From JBKCUI01 sp052161605 (GTDB taxonomy: Bacteria; Planctomycetota; Planctomycetia; Pirellulales; Pirellulaceae): a stretch of DNA of 64,000 nucleotides. The notes beneath the pieces were generated by a model that made no database searches, was not told the DNA's origin, and saw nothing but the letters and a program-made list of their open reading frames with translations. Positions 54,120 through 62,038 of the stretch are shown piece by piece (position 1 is the first letter of the stretch; each line of letters opens with the position of its first letter). Both the position numbers and the translations under genes were made by a program. Location: the NCBI GenBank assembly GCA_052161605.1, contig CP197409.1; one strand, given 5' to 3'.

Positions 54120-55268
54120 CTACGACCAGTCCAGGCCTTCGTACAGCTTGTTGAAATTGGTGTGGCCGTGTTCCGTAACGACAACCATGTCCTCAAGTCT
54201 AACGCCTCCGATGGCTTTGCAATAAAGCCCTGGCTCCACGGTTACAACGTCTCCAACTACAAGTTCTGGGCCGCCGATCGCTAGCAACGGTGGCTCGTGG
54301 ACCTCTAGTCCCAAACCGTGCCCGGTGCCGTGCGTCATAGAGACGAAATTGTCATCTGCATCGGCAGGCGGCAACCCCATGTTAAAACCATCGCCTGTGA
54401 TTGATGCAATCGTAGCCTGGTGGATTGCTTCGCCAGATACTCCTGCCCGAATCACCTTGCAGGCAGCCGCCTTTGCTCTGGCCACAGCGGCATGCATTTC
54501 TGCAACCTTGGGAGGAATGTCACCATGAACAACAGTCCGAGTGCAATCTCCGTTATATAGTGTCTTTTTATCACGAGGAAAGATATCCACGATGACGGGC
54601 TGTCCGGTCATCAGCGGGCCATGCCCATGGTCGTGGCAATCTGCACCGATCGGGCCGCACGCTACGATCGAACCTGGGCTGGAAAAGCCTAGCTCCAGCA
54701 ACCATACGTCGATCAGCGATTGGAGCCGTTCAGCCGTCAGGATACTTCCTTCAGCATGCAAAACTCCCGACGCGTTTGGCGTGGCCGTCGCGATGAATCT
54801 GCAAGCACGCTCCATCACCACTTCAGTTTGTTTTTGAGCAAAGGCGATTTTCTCGAGCTCTTCGTCCGATTTCTTCCTTCGCTCAATCAATCCCCATTCC
54901 GTGTCGCACTCGACTTGAATCCCGCGCTCGATCAACGCATGGGAATAGATCATCGGAATGGATCGATCCACCGTAACCTTAGCGATGTTTTTCCGAATGA
55001 AAAACTCAGCCGCTGATTGGGCGGTGGCGGTCTCGCGATCCCCGGACAGACCAGACGTGGGGCTGAAATCATTCGGGCACCAGCAGTGCCCAGCGCGAGA
55101 AAACTTTCTCGCGCGTTCCAATTCGATGTCTCTCAGAATTAGATGGCAATCGTCCTTAGAATTTCCGAGCTCGATCCATACGACTGGATCTCCCACTAAA
55201 AACCCTGCCGTCCTGTAGAGTCCAGCGTTGAGAGCGGGAACTCCGGCCATCATTCTTGGATAAGACAT
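54120..55268 (-). CDS. M24 family metallopeptidase (Xaa-Pro aminopeptidase type)
   Basis: 382 residues. An N-terminal creatinase-like domain (about 1-150) is followed by the pita-bread catalytic domain. The five metal ligands are in place: Asp in VIVDIFPRD, Asp in YNGDCTRTVV, His in THGTGHGLGLEVHEPP, Glu in VVTVEPGLYCK and Glu in GVRLEDMVVVTEHG. It removes N-terminal residues before proline, or acts on short peptides; exact specificity is not visible. The small helical gene at 55275-55760 is 6 bp upstream on the same strand. Confidence 0.88.
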   Translation of the reverse strand: MSYPRMMAGVPALNAGLYRTAGFLVGDPVVWIELGNSKDDCHLILRDIELERARKFSRAGHCWCPNDFSPTSGLSGDRETATAQSAAEFFIRKNIAKVTVDRSIPMIYSHALIERGIQVECDTEWGLIERRKKSDEELEKIAFAQKQTEVVMERACRFIATATPNASGVLHAEGSILTAERLQSLIDVWLLELGFSSPGSIVACGPIGADCHDHGHGPLMTGQPVIVDIFPRDKKTLYNGDCTRTVVHGDIPPKVAEMHAAVARAKAAACKVIRAGVSGEAIHQATIASITGDGFNMGLPPADADDNFVSMTHGTGHGLGLEVHEPPLLAIGGPELVVGDVVTVEPGLYCKAIGGVRLEDMVVVTEHGHTNFNKLYEGLDWS

Positions 55269-55274
55269 GTTTAC

Positions 55275-55760
55275 CTATGCGTTTTTAACACGTTCGACAA
55301 TGATCAGCAGATGCTGTGCATCTTGCACCGAACCGACAAGCTTAACAAAGTCGACGGCAGCTTCCAAGTGCTTGAGGTTAACGTTGGGAAATCCGCCACC
55401 CGTTGGGACAGTAGGGCTAGAAGGCGCCGCAGCCGCAGCACGTTTCGGTGGAGCCACATCGCCGGTCGTGCGCTTCAGGTGAGCCTTTACGTTTGCAACG
55501 TCGGCTGCCTTGACTTCATATTTTTCTAAAGCTTCCACGATATCTTTGTTGCGAGCTTCTGGGTGTGCCTCCATGTAAGCACGAATACGCTGGGCTTTAC
55601 TGGGTTCTTTTGACATTCTGTTACTCTCTCGTGTAGGGTTAAACTCAAGCTGCTCTTCTTTTTCAATTTTGGACTCGGCTTCTTTGACCAAGTGCTCAGG
55701 GACTCGCTCCATGAGCTCATCCAATGTTACGACGCGTTCTACATCTACCATTTGAACCAT
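55275..55760 (-). CDS. Small helical protein of unknown function
   Basis: 161 residues from ATG 55760, with AAGGA 9 bp upstream; ATG 55616 is an alternative giving about 113 residues that start MSKEPSKAQRIRAYMEAHPEA. The middle (about 48-100) has a helix-turn-helix-like rhythm: AQRIRAYMEAHPEARNKDIVEALEKYEVKAADVANVKAHLKR, similar in look to sequences that bind DNA in AT-hook-free regulators. An Ala/Pro/Thr-rich linker precedes a C-terminal helix pair (NLKHLEAAVDFVKLVGSVQDAQHLL). No family is claimed. It is in the same direction as the M24 gene, spacing 6 bp. Confidence 0.6.
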   Translation of the reverse strand: MVQMVDVERVVTLDELMERVPEHLVKEAESKIEKEEQLEFNPTRESNRMSKEPSKAQRIRAYMEAHPEARNKDIVEALEKYEVKAADVANVKAHLKRTTGDVAPPKRAAAAAPSSPTVPTGGGFPNVNLKHLEAAVDFVKLVGSVQDAQHLLIIVERVKNA

Positions 55761-56421
55761 GTTTCTAAATCCTTATGAATCAAAATCCCGTGTATCAAAC
55801 ATCCTCATCGAAGCATTTGAAATACGAAATGACCGAACAAATATGTGCGTAACTGCCAATCGCCACCAATGGGCAATTATTTCAAGGAGTCCCTAGCTAC
55901 AACGGTTACGAAGCAGCTCTCAGCCTGTGTTTCGTGTGGGCAGAGGGCCTACAGGTCGTGAGAGGATTCCTGCGTGAAGATCCTTAAATGATATATCGAC
56001 AGGTCAAAGTGTCAACGCGATTTTGTCATTAGACATAAAAGCTTTCCAACAACCGTCTTATTTAGCAACAACGATACGAAAAGGACAAGTGTGGACAGCT
56101 CCACCTGAGTACCATTCGTAGCAAAAGGCATGCTGCCGCCACGGTCCGAATGTGTGCCTCCCAACATGCCCGGCTAGCCCTCCTGAGATCCCAAAACATC
56201 GCCAATCTCCCTAAGCTCGCCTGACGAAACGATGAAAGCCTAGGAAGTCCGGGAGGTCTTTTAGCTAGGACAAGTTTTCAGTTCGAGGGCATCAGTTCTG
56301 GGTGGCTCGCTCTGAGGAACGAAGCGCGTGCTAGCGTACACCACACCCTTCGTTCCTTAGGATGTGCCACCCTTTCGTCCTCTATGGTTCGCCACCGTTT
56401 CGCCAGGCCACCCCCAAGCTC
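55761..56421. other. Gene-free 660-bp stretch
   Basis: No credible coding frame on either strand. It lies between the divergent small helical gene start and the 3' end of the oxidoreductase gene. It holds the large imperfect hairpin at 56300-56372 and nothing else I can name. Confidence 0.5.
56300..56372. other. Large two-part hairpin near the 3' end of the oxidoreductase gene
   Basis: GGGTGGC (56300-56306) pairs with GCCACCC (56366-56372), and GGAACGAAG (56316-56324) pairs with CTTCGTTCC (56348-56356). The two stems are separated by a 9-nt internal loop on each side, with a 23-nt terminal loop. It lies 50 bp after the stop of the minus-strand Gfo/Idh/MocA gene. It could be an mRNA 3' structure or a small element; no T-run follows. 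Confidence 0.5.
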
Positions 56422-57537
56422 TTACCGATTGAGTGTGAATGCTGGGAGTTGAACCAGCTGTCCACCCGCCATAGCACTTTGGTGAGCACAGATTCCCACG
56501 CAAGTCCAGTTGGCACTCGTGACGGCGTTTGGCCAGGGATCTCGATTCTCCATCAGCGCGGAAACAAATTCGTTCACCATATGGGGGTGCGAACCCCCGT
56601 GCCCGCCACCTTGGATAAACGACAAATGTTCTGCATCTTGAATACTTTGTGTGAACATCCGGATCGGTTCAGGCAAAAGATGTGCGTAATCCGGCACTTC
56701 GACTAGCATCGGGATCTCGTGCTCAGGCAATTTGGCGGTGTGGATGACGTGAGGTTGCCCCTCTACCAATGACCATTCGAAGCTCTTTTTGGTACCGTAC
56801 ACATCGAAACTCTCACGATACTGACGTGCCGTATCAAACAGGAATCGCCAAATATGGGCGGCAACATCGCTATCCTTGATCTTGATGTGGCATGATTCCA
56901 CTGCGAATTTGTTGCCAGATTTCTTCGCCAAGTCATCTCGAATGGCTCCGGAACCGAAACAGGAGACATATTCTGCCAGTCCATCTACCAAACCAAGTAC
57001 GGGTGAAACCACGTGTGTAGCGTAGTGCATGGGGATCATTCTTTCCCAGTACTCTGGCCAACCATCCATATCTTGCGGGTGACTAGCAGCCATATATTGA
57101 ATCTTGCCGAGTTCGCCCTGCTTATACATGTCTTTGATGAATAGAAACTCACGGCTATAGACGACAGTCTCGGCCATCATGTATTTCAGGCCGGTATCAG
57201 CAACAGCCTGGCAGATCTGATCGCATTCCTCGATTGTTGTCGCCATGGGAACGGTGCACATAACATGCTTTCCGGCCTTGAGCGCTTGCAAGCTCATCCA
57301 TGCGTGGTCCGGAATCGGAGAGTTAATATGAACGAAATCAACTTCTGGATCCGAAAGGACTTGTTCGAAGTCGCGGTAACGCTTGGCGATACCAAACTTA
57401 TCGCCGACGGCGTTCAGGTCTTGTTCGTTTCGACGGCAAATGGCGATCACGTTCGCGTTGGGATGGCGTTGGTAGATAGGAATGAACTCCGCGCCAAAGC
57501 CGAGTCCGATCATTGCGACGTTGAATTTCTTTTCCAT
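56422..57537 (-). CDS. Gfo/Idh/MocA family oxidoreductase
   Basis: 371 residues. The N-terminal Rossmann fold has MIGLGFGAEFIPIYQRHP and the NAD(P)-binding region continues to VDFVHINSPIPDHAWMSLQALKAGKHVMCTVPMA, where the family's usual EKP is replaced by TVP. The C-terminal substrate domain contains MIPMHYATHVVSPVLGL, holding the likely catalytic His. Substrates in the family are sugars, inositols and related compounds; planctomycetes have many copies and no specificity is proposed. It is transcribed alone. Confidence 0.9.
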   Translation of the reverse strand: MEKKFNVAMIGLGFGAEFIPIYQRHPNANVIAICRRNEQDLNAVGDKFGIAKRYRDFEQVLSDPEVDFVHINSPIPDHAWMSLQALKAGKHVMCTVPMATTIEECDQICQAVADTGLKYMMAETVVYSREFLFIKDMYKQGELGKIQYMAASHPQDMDGWPEYWERMIPMHYATHVVSPVLGLVDGLAEYVSCFGSGAIRDDLAKKSGNKFAVESCHIKIKDSDVAAHIWRFLFDTARQYRESFDVYGTKKSFEWSLVEGQPHVIHTAKLPEHEIPMLVEVPDYAHLLPEPIRMFTQSIQDAEHLSFIQGGGHGGSHPHMVNEFVSALMENRDPWPNAVTSANWTCVGICAHQSAMAGGQLVQLPAFTLNR

Positions 57538-57830
57538 GGCAAATGCTTTGTGTTAAATCCGAAAAGAGGGAAGAATCTTAGCCCAATCAACGCGATGTTA
57601 TACTCCAAATCGGCGTGGAAGGGCAGCATAGATGCACGCTCTATGGGCACCACGACCGCTAAGAGTCGACTCATCCCCTAACGTCGATGGCCTCCGCGAC
57701 ACAGACTGAAAATTCGTTACAATTGGAGCCCGTCAGTTAGATAGAATTCGCTTAAAGATCTTTCCCTTCGTCGATACTTTCCTATCCTCATCCATTCGTC
57801 CGTTTTCAGCTTCCGCCTAGGAGATATCCG

Positions 57831-60500
57831 TTGTCTAAAAAATCATCCGATTTACGTCAAGCGACCGAAAAAGAACTGGAATCGCTAAACGAGCGTGCGG
57901 GGAATCTCATGGAGTCCTCTCATTGCGATTCCGCTTTCCGGCTTTTTGGCGAGCTACGACAACGTGCAAAATCAGAAAACAGCCTGGTTTACTATGTGTT
58001 TGGTACCTTCTTTCAAATGACATTGTCTCACCGTCAGTTTCAGTTCGAAACGGTTCGCGAGCGAGCCATCGAGCTTATCGCATTGTTTGAGAATGAGGAA
58101 CAAGCGAGAAAGATTGAGCCAGAACTGAATCTCGAGATCTATGAGGGGCTTCGATATCAAATGGGCGCCTGTGCGTACGAGGTACTCGCTGAAGCGACGG
58201 GAGAGCTAGAAGGTTTCAATTCGGAAGGGATGCAAGAGTGTCTAACTGGCGGCATCGAAGTCTGCCATCGGATTGGAAAATTATCCTGCGTCGGTTGCTT
58301 TCGGGAGTACGCATGCGATATCCACCAATCCGCAGACGACTACGAATTAGCTAGATTCCATTGCAATCAAGTCCTTAAACAGGGGGAGTCTTTTTCTGAC
58401 CGAGGGGACAGACGGTGGCTGGCGTCCCTAAAGCTAGGACTCCTAGACGTGTACGAGGGGGAACTCGAACTGGCAAAGCAAAAGTTTGAGAGAGCTTGGG
58501 AGCTAGCAAGTTTGGATTCAGTCAATGATATCAAGGGAGCCCAGTTCGGAGTTGCATTAGAACTGAATGCCGTATCCCTAATGGAAAGCAAGACCCAGGA
58601 CGCTCGCTACGAAGCGTTGGTCAAAACATTGCCGCCGCGAGGGGAGTGTATTGAGTACGACCTGGACGTCGATTACGTCGAAGCGATTCGTTTGGTGCTC
58701 GAGGAGGAGTGGGACAAGGCCGAATCGATTCTGATCAAGTGGCATCGTTTCACAAAGCAACAAAAAGCGATAAGCAGATGGCTCGAGAGTGGCATAAGGC
58801 TGGTTGCATGCAAGAGACTGCGAGGCGATATGGAGGGAGCGAAACGCATCGCTGCACCGCTCGAAGAAGCCGCTACCAAGTCGAATGACTGGAGTTCGCT
58901 ACGCAGACTAAATGCGTGCTTGGACACTTCCATCGCGATCACTCCTATTGGAACTTTGATCCGAAACTCTAAGCTACATCCCGGGGATAACGACAGAGCA
59001 ACCATTCAAGCGACCGCTGGCACTGGTGCCCCTGTCTACTACGAACTAAAGACGGACACTCCACTGTATGCCTGGTTGAATGACTTGGGAGAACGGCTCC
59101 ATAAAGCCATGGAAACGGAGGGCGCAGAGAACGTCGATCTCAATACGTTTCGCGATGAACTCTTGCTCAGTCAAAATCGAGATTGGAGCCACCCCGAAGA
59201 TATCGGCAGAGCCCTTCACTACATGACCTATCTGATTACGCCCGATGTCGATTTCAAGACGGTATGGGAATGGGCCAATCGCATGGTCCAAGGATTTCAA
59301 GAAACCGGCTATCTCATATCGATACTGGCTAGGCTCGGAATGGGGATAAGCGCCGCCGAGCGGTTTGCTCAGATCACAAGTATAGACTTCGAGATCTTTA
59401 GCGGTGACCTGCCCCCTACGTTGATCGAGAACGAGCGTCTGGATCAGTTGGCCAGAAAATCACTCCAACTCGACGCATCTGGCGTTAACAACAATTTTCG
59501 GGCTGCGGAAGTTTTCGAGTTCATCAACAAGACCGGCGAAGCCGAGCGATGCTATGCGAGAGCATTCAAACTAGACCGGACTCGCGTGGATGCGGCGTTG
59601 TCGTTGGCCAAAATCTACTCCATGTCGGATCGCAATTCTGACGCACATTACGTCCTAGACTTGTGTATTCGCGAGGGAGGAGATGCACCGGAGCTCTACT
59701 TTGAAGCGGCCATGAAAGCTCACTCGATGGGAATGTACGAGCTCCTAGTCAGTTATCTGACAACATTCCAAGAACGCTATCCGCCGGTCGAATGGCTCTA
59801 TTACTATCTCTCGATTGGATATCTCGAAACTAACAAGCCAGACGAAGCCGTCGCCGCAATCCAAAAAGAGATTGACCAATATCAAGCAGAGGGAATCCAC
59901 ATCGACTCGATCCTAGCTGCGGCCTACGCACAGTTGGGACGCACCGGTAAAGCAGTGAATGCCATCGAAAGCTCGCTCAAGTCGCCACTTTCTGAGATCG
60001 ATGACCTTACCTACGAAGGGATATCCTCGGCCATGGAACGCTTGTGGCGAGCCGCAAAAAAGATCGATCATGCGGACCTAATCGATCGAATGTCATCGCG
60101 AATGCTCAGGTCGGGATTCGCCACCGAAGAGTACTTCACGGAACTAAGAGCATCGCAAAAGCCGAAAGATCTTAATTTGTACCATGTCACCTTGATGCAA
60201 CCGGTCGACGAGGACTGGGAAGAGGGGCTGGATTGCTTGCCCGACCAGGACGCATGGACCAGCTACATTGCTCATTGGGGAGTTCTTGCGGAAAGCGACG
60301 AGCAAGCGGAGGAGTTGGTCCTGGCGATGCAGAGCCGGTGTTATCCACTCGAAGCTGAGGTTTTAGAAATCGAAATGAGCGAGGAGCCTCTTCACGACCG
60401 AGTGGGGGTGGTTTTTCAAGGCATGCGGATGTCGGGGGATGACAATTTCGATGACGATGACGAAGAGGACGATGACGAAGAATTCGACCAAGAGGAATAA
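57831..60500 (+). CDS. Large TPR-repeat protein with acidic tail
   Basis: 889 residues. The start is TTG 57831, supported by TAGGAGA 6 bp upstream, and no better ATG is nearby. No signal peptide or membrane helix is seen, so it is cytoplasmic. Most of it is helical repeat; clear TPR-like units lie around 565-740 (AAEVFEFINKTGEAERCYARAFKLDRTR, ALSLAKIYSMSDRNSDAHYVLD, LSIGYLETNKPDEAVAAIQKEIDQ, LAAAYAQLGRTGKAVNAIESSL). The C-terminus is a strongly acidic DDDDEEDDDEEFDQEE tail. The function is unknown; a protein-binding scaffold is likely. Confidence 0.75.
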   Translation: MSKKSSDLRQATEKELESLNERAGNLMESSHCDSAFRLFGELRQRAKSENSLVYYVFGTFFQMTLSHRQFQFETVRERAIELIALFENEEQARKIEPELNLEIYEGLRYQMGACAYEVLAEATGELEGFNSEGMQECLTGGIEVCHRIGKLSCVGCFREYACDIHQSADDYELARFHCNQVLKQGESFSDRGDRRWLASLKLGLLDVYEGELELAKQKFERAWELASLDSVNDIKGAQFGVALELNAVSLMESKTQDARYEALVKTLPPRGECIEYDLDVDYVEAIRLVLEEEWDKAESILIKWHRFTKQQKAISRWLESGIRLVACKRLRGDMEGAKRIAAPLEEAATKSNDWSSLRRLNACLDTSIAITPIGTLIRNSKLHPGDNDRATIQATAGTGAPVYYELKTDTPLYAWLNDLGERLHKAMETEGAENVDLNTFRDELLLSQNRDWSHPEDIGRALHYMTYLITPDVDFKTVWEWANRMVQGFQETGYLISILARLGMGISAAERFAQITSIDFEIFSGDLPPTLIENERLDQLARKSLQLDASGVNNNFRAAEVFEFINKTGEAERCYARAFKLDRTRVDAALSLAKIYSMSDRNSDAHYVLDLCIREGGDAPELYFEAAMKAHSMGMYELLVSYLTTFQERYPPVEWLYYYLSIGYLETNKPDEAVAAIQKEIDQYQAEGIHIDSILAAAYAQLGRTGKAVNAIESSLKSPLSEIDDLTYEGISSAMERLWRAAKKIDHADLIDRMSSRMLRSGFATEEYFTELRASQKPKDLNLYHVTLMQPVDEDWEEGLDCLPDQDAWTSYIAHWGVLAESDEQAEELVLAMQSRCYPLEAEVLEIEMSEEPLHDRVGVVFQGMRMSGDDNFDDDDEEDDDEEFDQEE

Positions 60501-60673
60501 AATTGGCTAGTGCCCCACACGAAAAGGCCGCCGATAGGGGTGGATTAAAACAAGTCCACCTTGAGGGATTACTGGGTAACTCTTATACTTTCCTGCTTGA
60601 TCGGGAGATTTGACAGCATACCCGCCCCCATGGCCTAACCTTACAACGCCGAAACGGAACGACTGCGAAACTT

Positions 60674-61588
60674 ATGAAGAGTGAACGTCAGCAAAACCAA
60701 GAGACCGACCTGATTGCGGATAAAATCGAGGTTTTTTTGGTAAGAGTGAAACAACTATTGCCGCAGATTATTTCGGTCATCGCGGTCGCTGTCATTGGAT
60801 TGCTCGCCGTGGGGTTTTACTACTCCATGCAAAACACCAAGCTCGCTCAGGCTTGGACGGCACTCTACTTTACGGACACGACGGCATCGGATTTGGAGAG
60901 TATTGCGGAAGATTTCTCAGGTACCCAGGCAGAACTTTGGGCTCGTCAGTTGGCGGGCGACTCTCACCTTGCAAAGGGAACGGAGAGTGTTTTCACGAAT
61001 CGCGATGTTTCCGACAAGCACTTTGAAAACGCGGTTGCGGAATACGAGAAAGTTGTGAGCAGGGTTAGCGAGGGATTGCTCGGAACCCGTGCTGCCTGGG
61101 GTTTGGCACAGGCTGAGGAAGGGCTCGGCAAACGGGAAAGTGCCGCCACGACTTACAAAAAATTGACTCGAGTCACCAACGCCGAGCCTGCTTTGGTTGC
61201 TGAGGCAGCCAGACGTTCCGATTGGCTCGAATCAGCTGACGGGGAAGAATTTTTCAAGTGGTTTAACGAAAACCGGCCCACTGGTGCGGCCCTTCCGCCA
61301 AGTTTCCCAGGACAACTGCCTGGAATCCCAGGGGCGCCGACGTTCGATTTTTCGTCCCCATTCCCTACGTCTCCGCTAGGCTCGGAGTCGACCGCCCCCC
61401 CATTGGGTGACATTCCTGCAACCGAGGGAACGGCCACAGAGCCCCCATCAGACGGTGTTGGCAGCGGTGATGCGACCGGCGACGGTCCTAGCGGAACTGG
61501 AGAGGGCGGGGGTCCCCCCCCTGTTGTTCCACCTGTCACCCAAGATCCCCTTATTTTGGGCGGAGACGGCTCGGGTGGCGGTTCTTGA
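60674..61588 (+). CDS. Membrane-anchored TPR-like protein (YfgM-like)
   Basis: 304 residues. A short cytoplasmic start, one membrane helix (about 36-55; IISVIAVAVIGLLAVGFYY) and a periplasmic helical repeat region (about 60-190; ARQLAGDSHLAKG, YEKVVSRVSEGLLGTRAAWGLAQAEEGLGKRESAATTYKKL) give the layout of YfgM/tetratricopeptide accessory proteins. The last 100 residues are low-complexity Pro/Gly/Thr-rich. The next gene starts on its stop codon (TGATG). Confidence 0.7.
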   Translation: MKSERQQNQETDLIADKIEVFLVRVKQLLPQIISVIAVAVIGLLAVGFYYSMQNTKLAQAWTALYFTDTTASDLESIAEDFSGTQAELWARQLAGDSHLAKGTESVFTNRDVSDKHFENAVAEYEKVVSRVSEGLLGTRAAWGLAQAEEGLGKRESAATTYKKLTRVTNAEPALVAEAARRSDWLESADGEEFFKWFNENRPTGAALPPSFPGQLPGIPGAPTFDFSSPFPTSPLGSESTAPPLGDIPATEGTATEPPSDGVGSGDATGDGPSGTGEGGGPPPVVPPVTQDPLILGGDGSGGGS

Positions 61589-61977
61589 TGGTCAGCGACG
61601 AAGCATTCGAAGCAAACAGCCAGGAGGAGCTTGCTGGCATCGCGAGAAAGCTCCACATAGCTTCGAGCAAGCGACATGTGTTTCTGTGTATCGGAGACTC
61701 GTGCTGCAGTCAGTCGGTAGGCGAAAAAGCCTGGAAAGCTCTCAAGAACATTCTTAAGGAGCGCGAGCTGAGTCTCTCCGACTCCCCTGCCGCGTGTTTC
61801 CGAACCAAGGTTGGTTGCCTCCGGGTATGTAAGGGTGGCCCCATTCTGGTCGTTTATCCCGAGGGGCATTGGTATTCCTGCATGACGGCGGAACGAATTC
61901 CTGAGTTCGTGGAACGCCAGATTGTCCAGGGCGAACCGATCCCGGAATGGATTTTTGTAACCAACCCACTAAGCTAG
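61588..61977 (+). CDS. Thioredoxin-like [2Fe-2S] ferredoxin
   Basis: 129 residues from ATG 61588, overlapping the previous stop as TGATG. The pattern HVFLCIGDSCCSQSVGEKAW, then CFRTKVGCLRVCKGGPILVVYPEGHWYS, has the cysteine spacing of thioredoxin-like [2Fe-2S] ferredoxins (Shethna/NuoE-like fold), small electron carriers. The cysteines around 35-37 and those in the GC-x3-C pair would hold the cluster. Coupling to the TPR-like gene is clear; a link to the haem gene 60 bp downstream is possible, not shown. Confidence 0.8.
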   Translation: MVSDEAFEANSQEELAGIARKLHIASSKRHVFLCIGDSCCSQSVGEKAWKALKNILKERELSLSDSPAACFRTKVGCLRVCKGGPILVVYPEGHWYSCMTAERIPEFVERQIVQGEPIPEWIFVTNPLS

Positions 61978-62038
61978 CAGCAGGCCCGCAAAAGCAGCTC
62001 CTTAAACGTCATCTTGGGCTGCTCGGCATCGATTAGAT

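Noticed and set aside
60535..60562. Possible terminator after the large TPR gene (GGTGGA/TCCACC)
   Set aside because: Six-bp stem with a bulge and no T-run; too weak to call.
61153..61869. 238-codon minus-strand frame opposite the TPR-like and ferredoxin genes
   Set aside because: Pro/Gly-rich antisense of low-complexity coding sequence; no domain or start signal.
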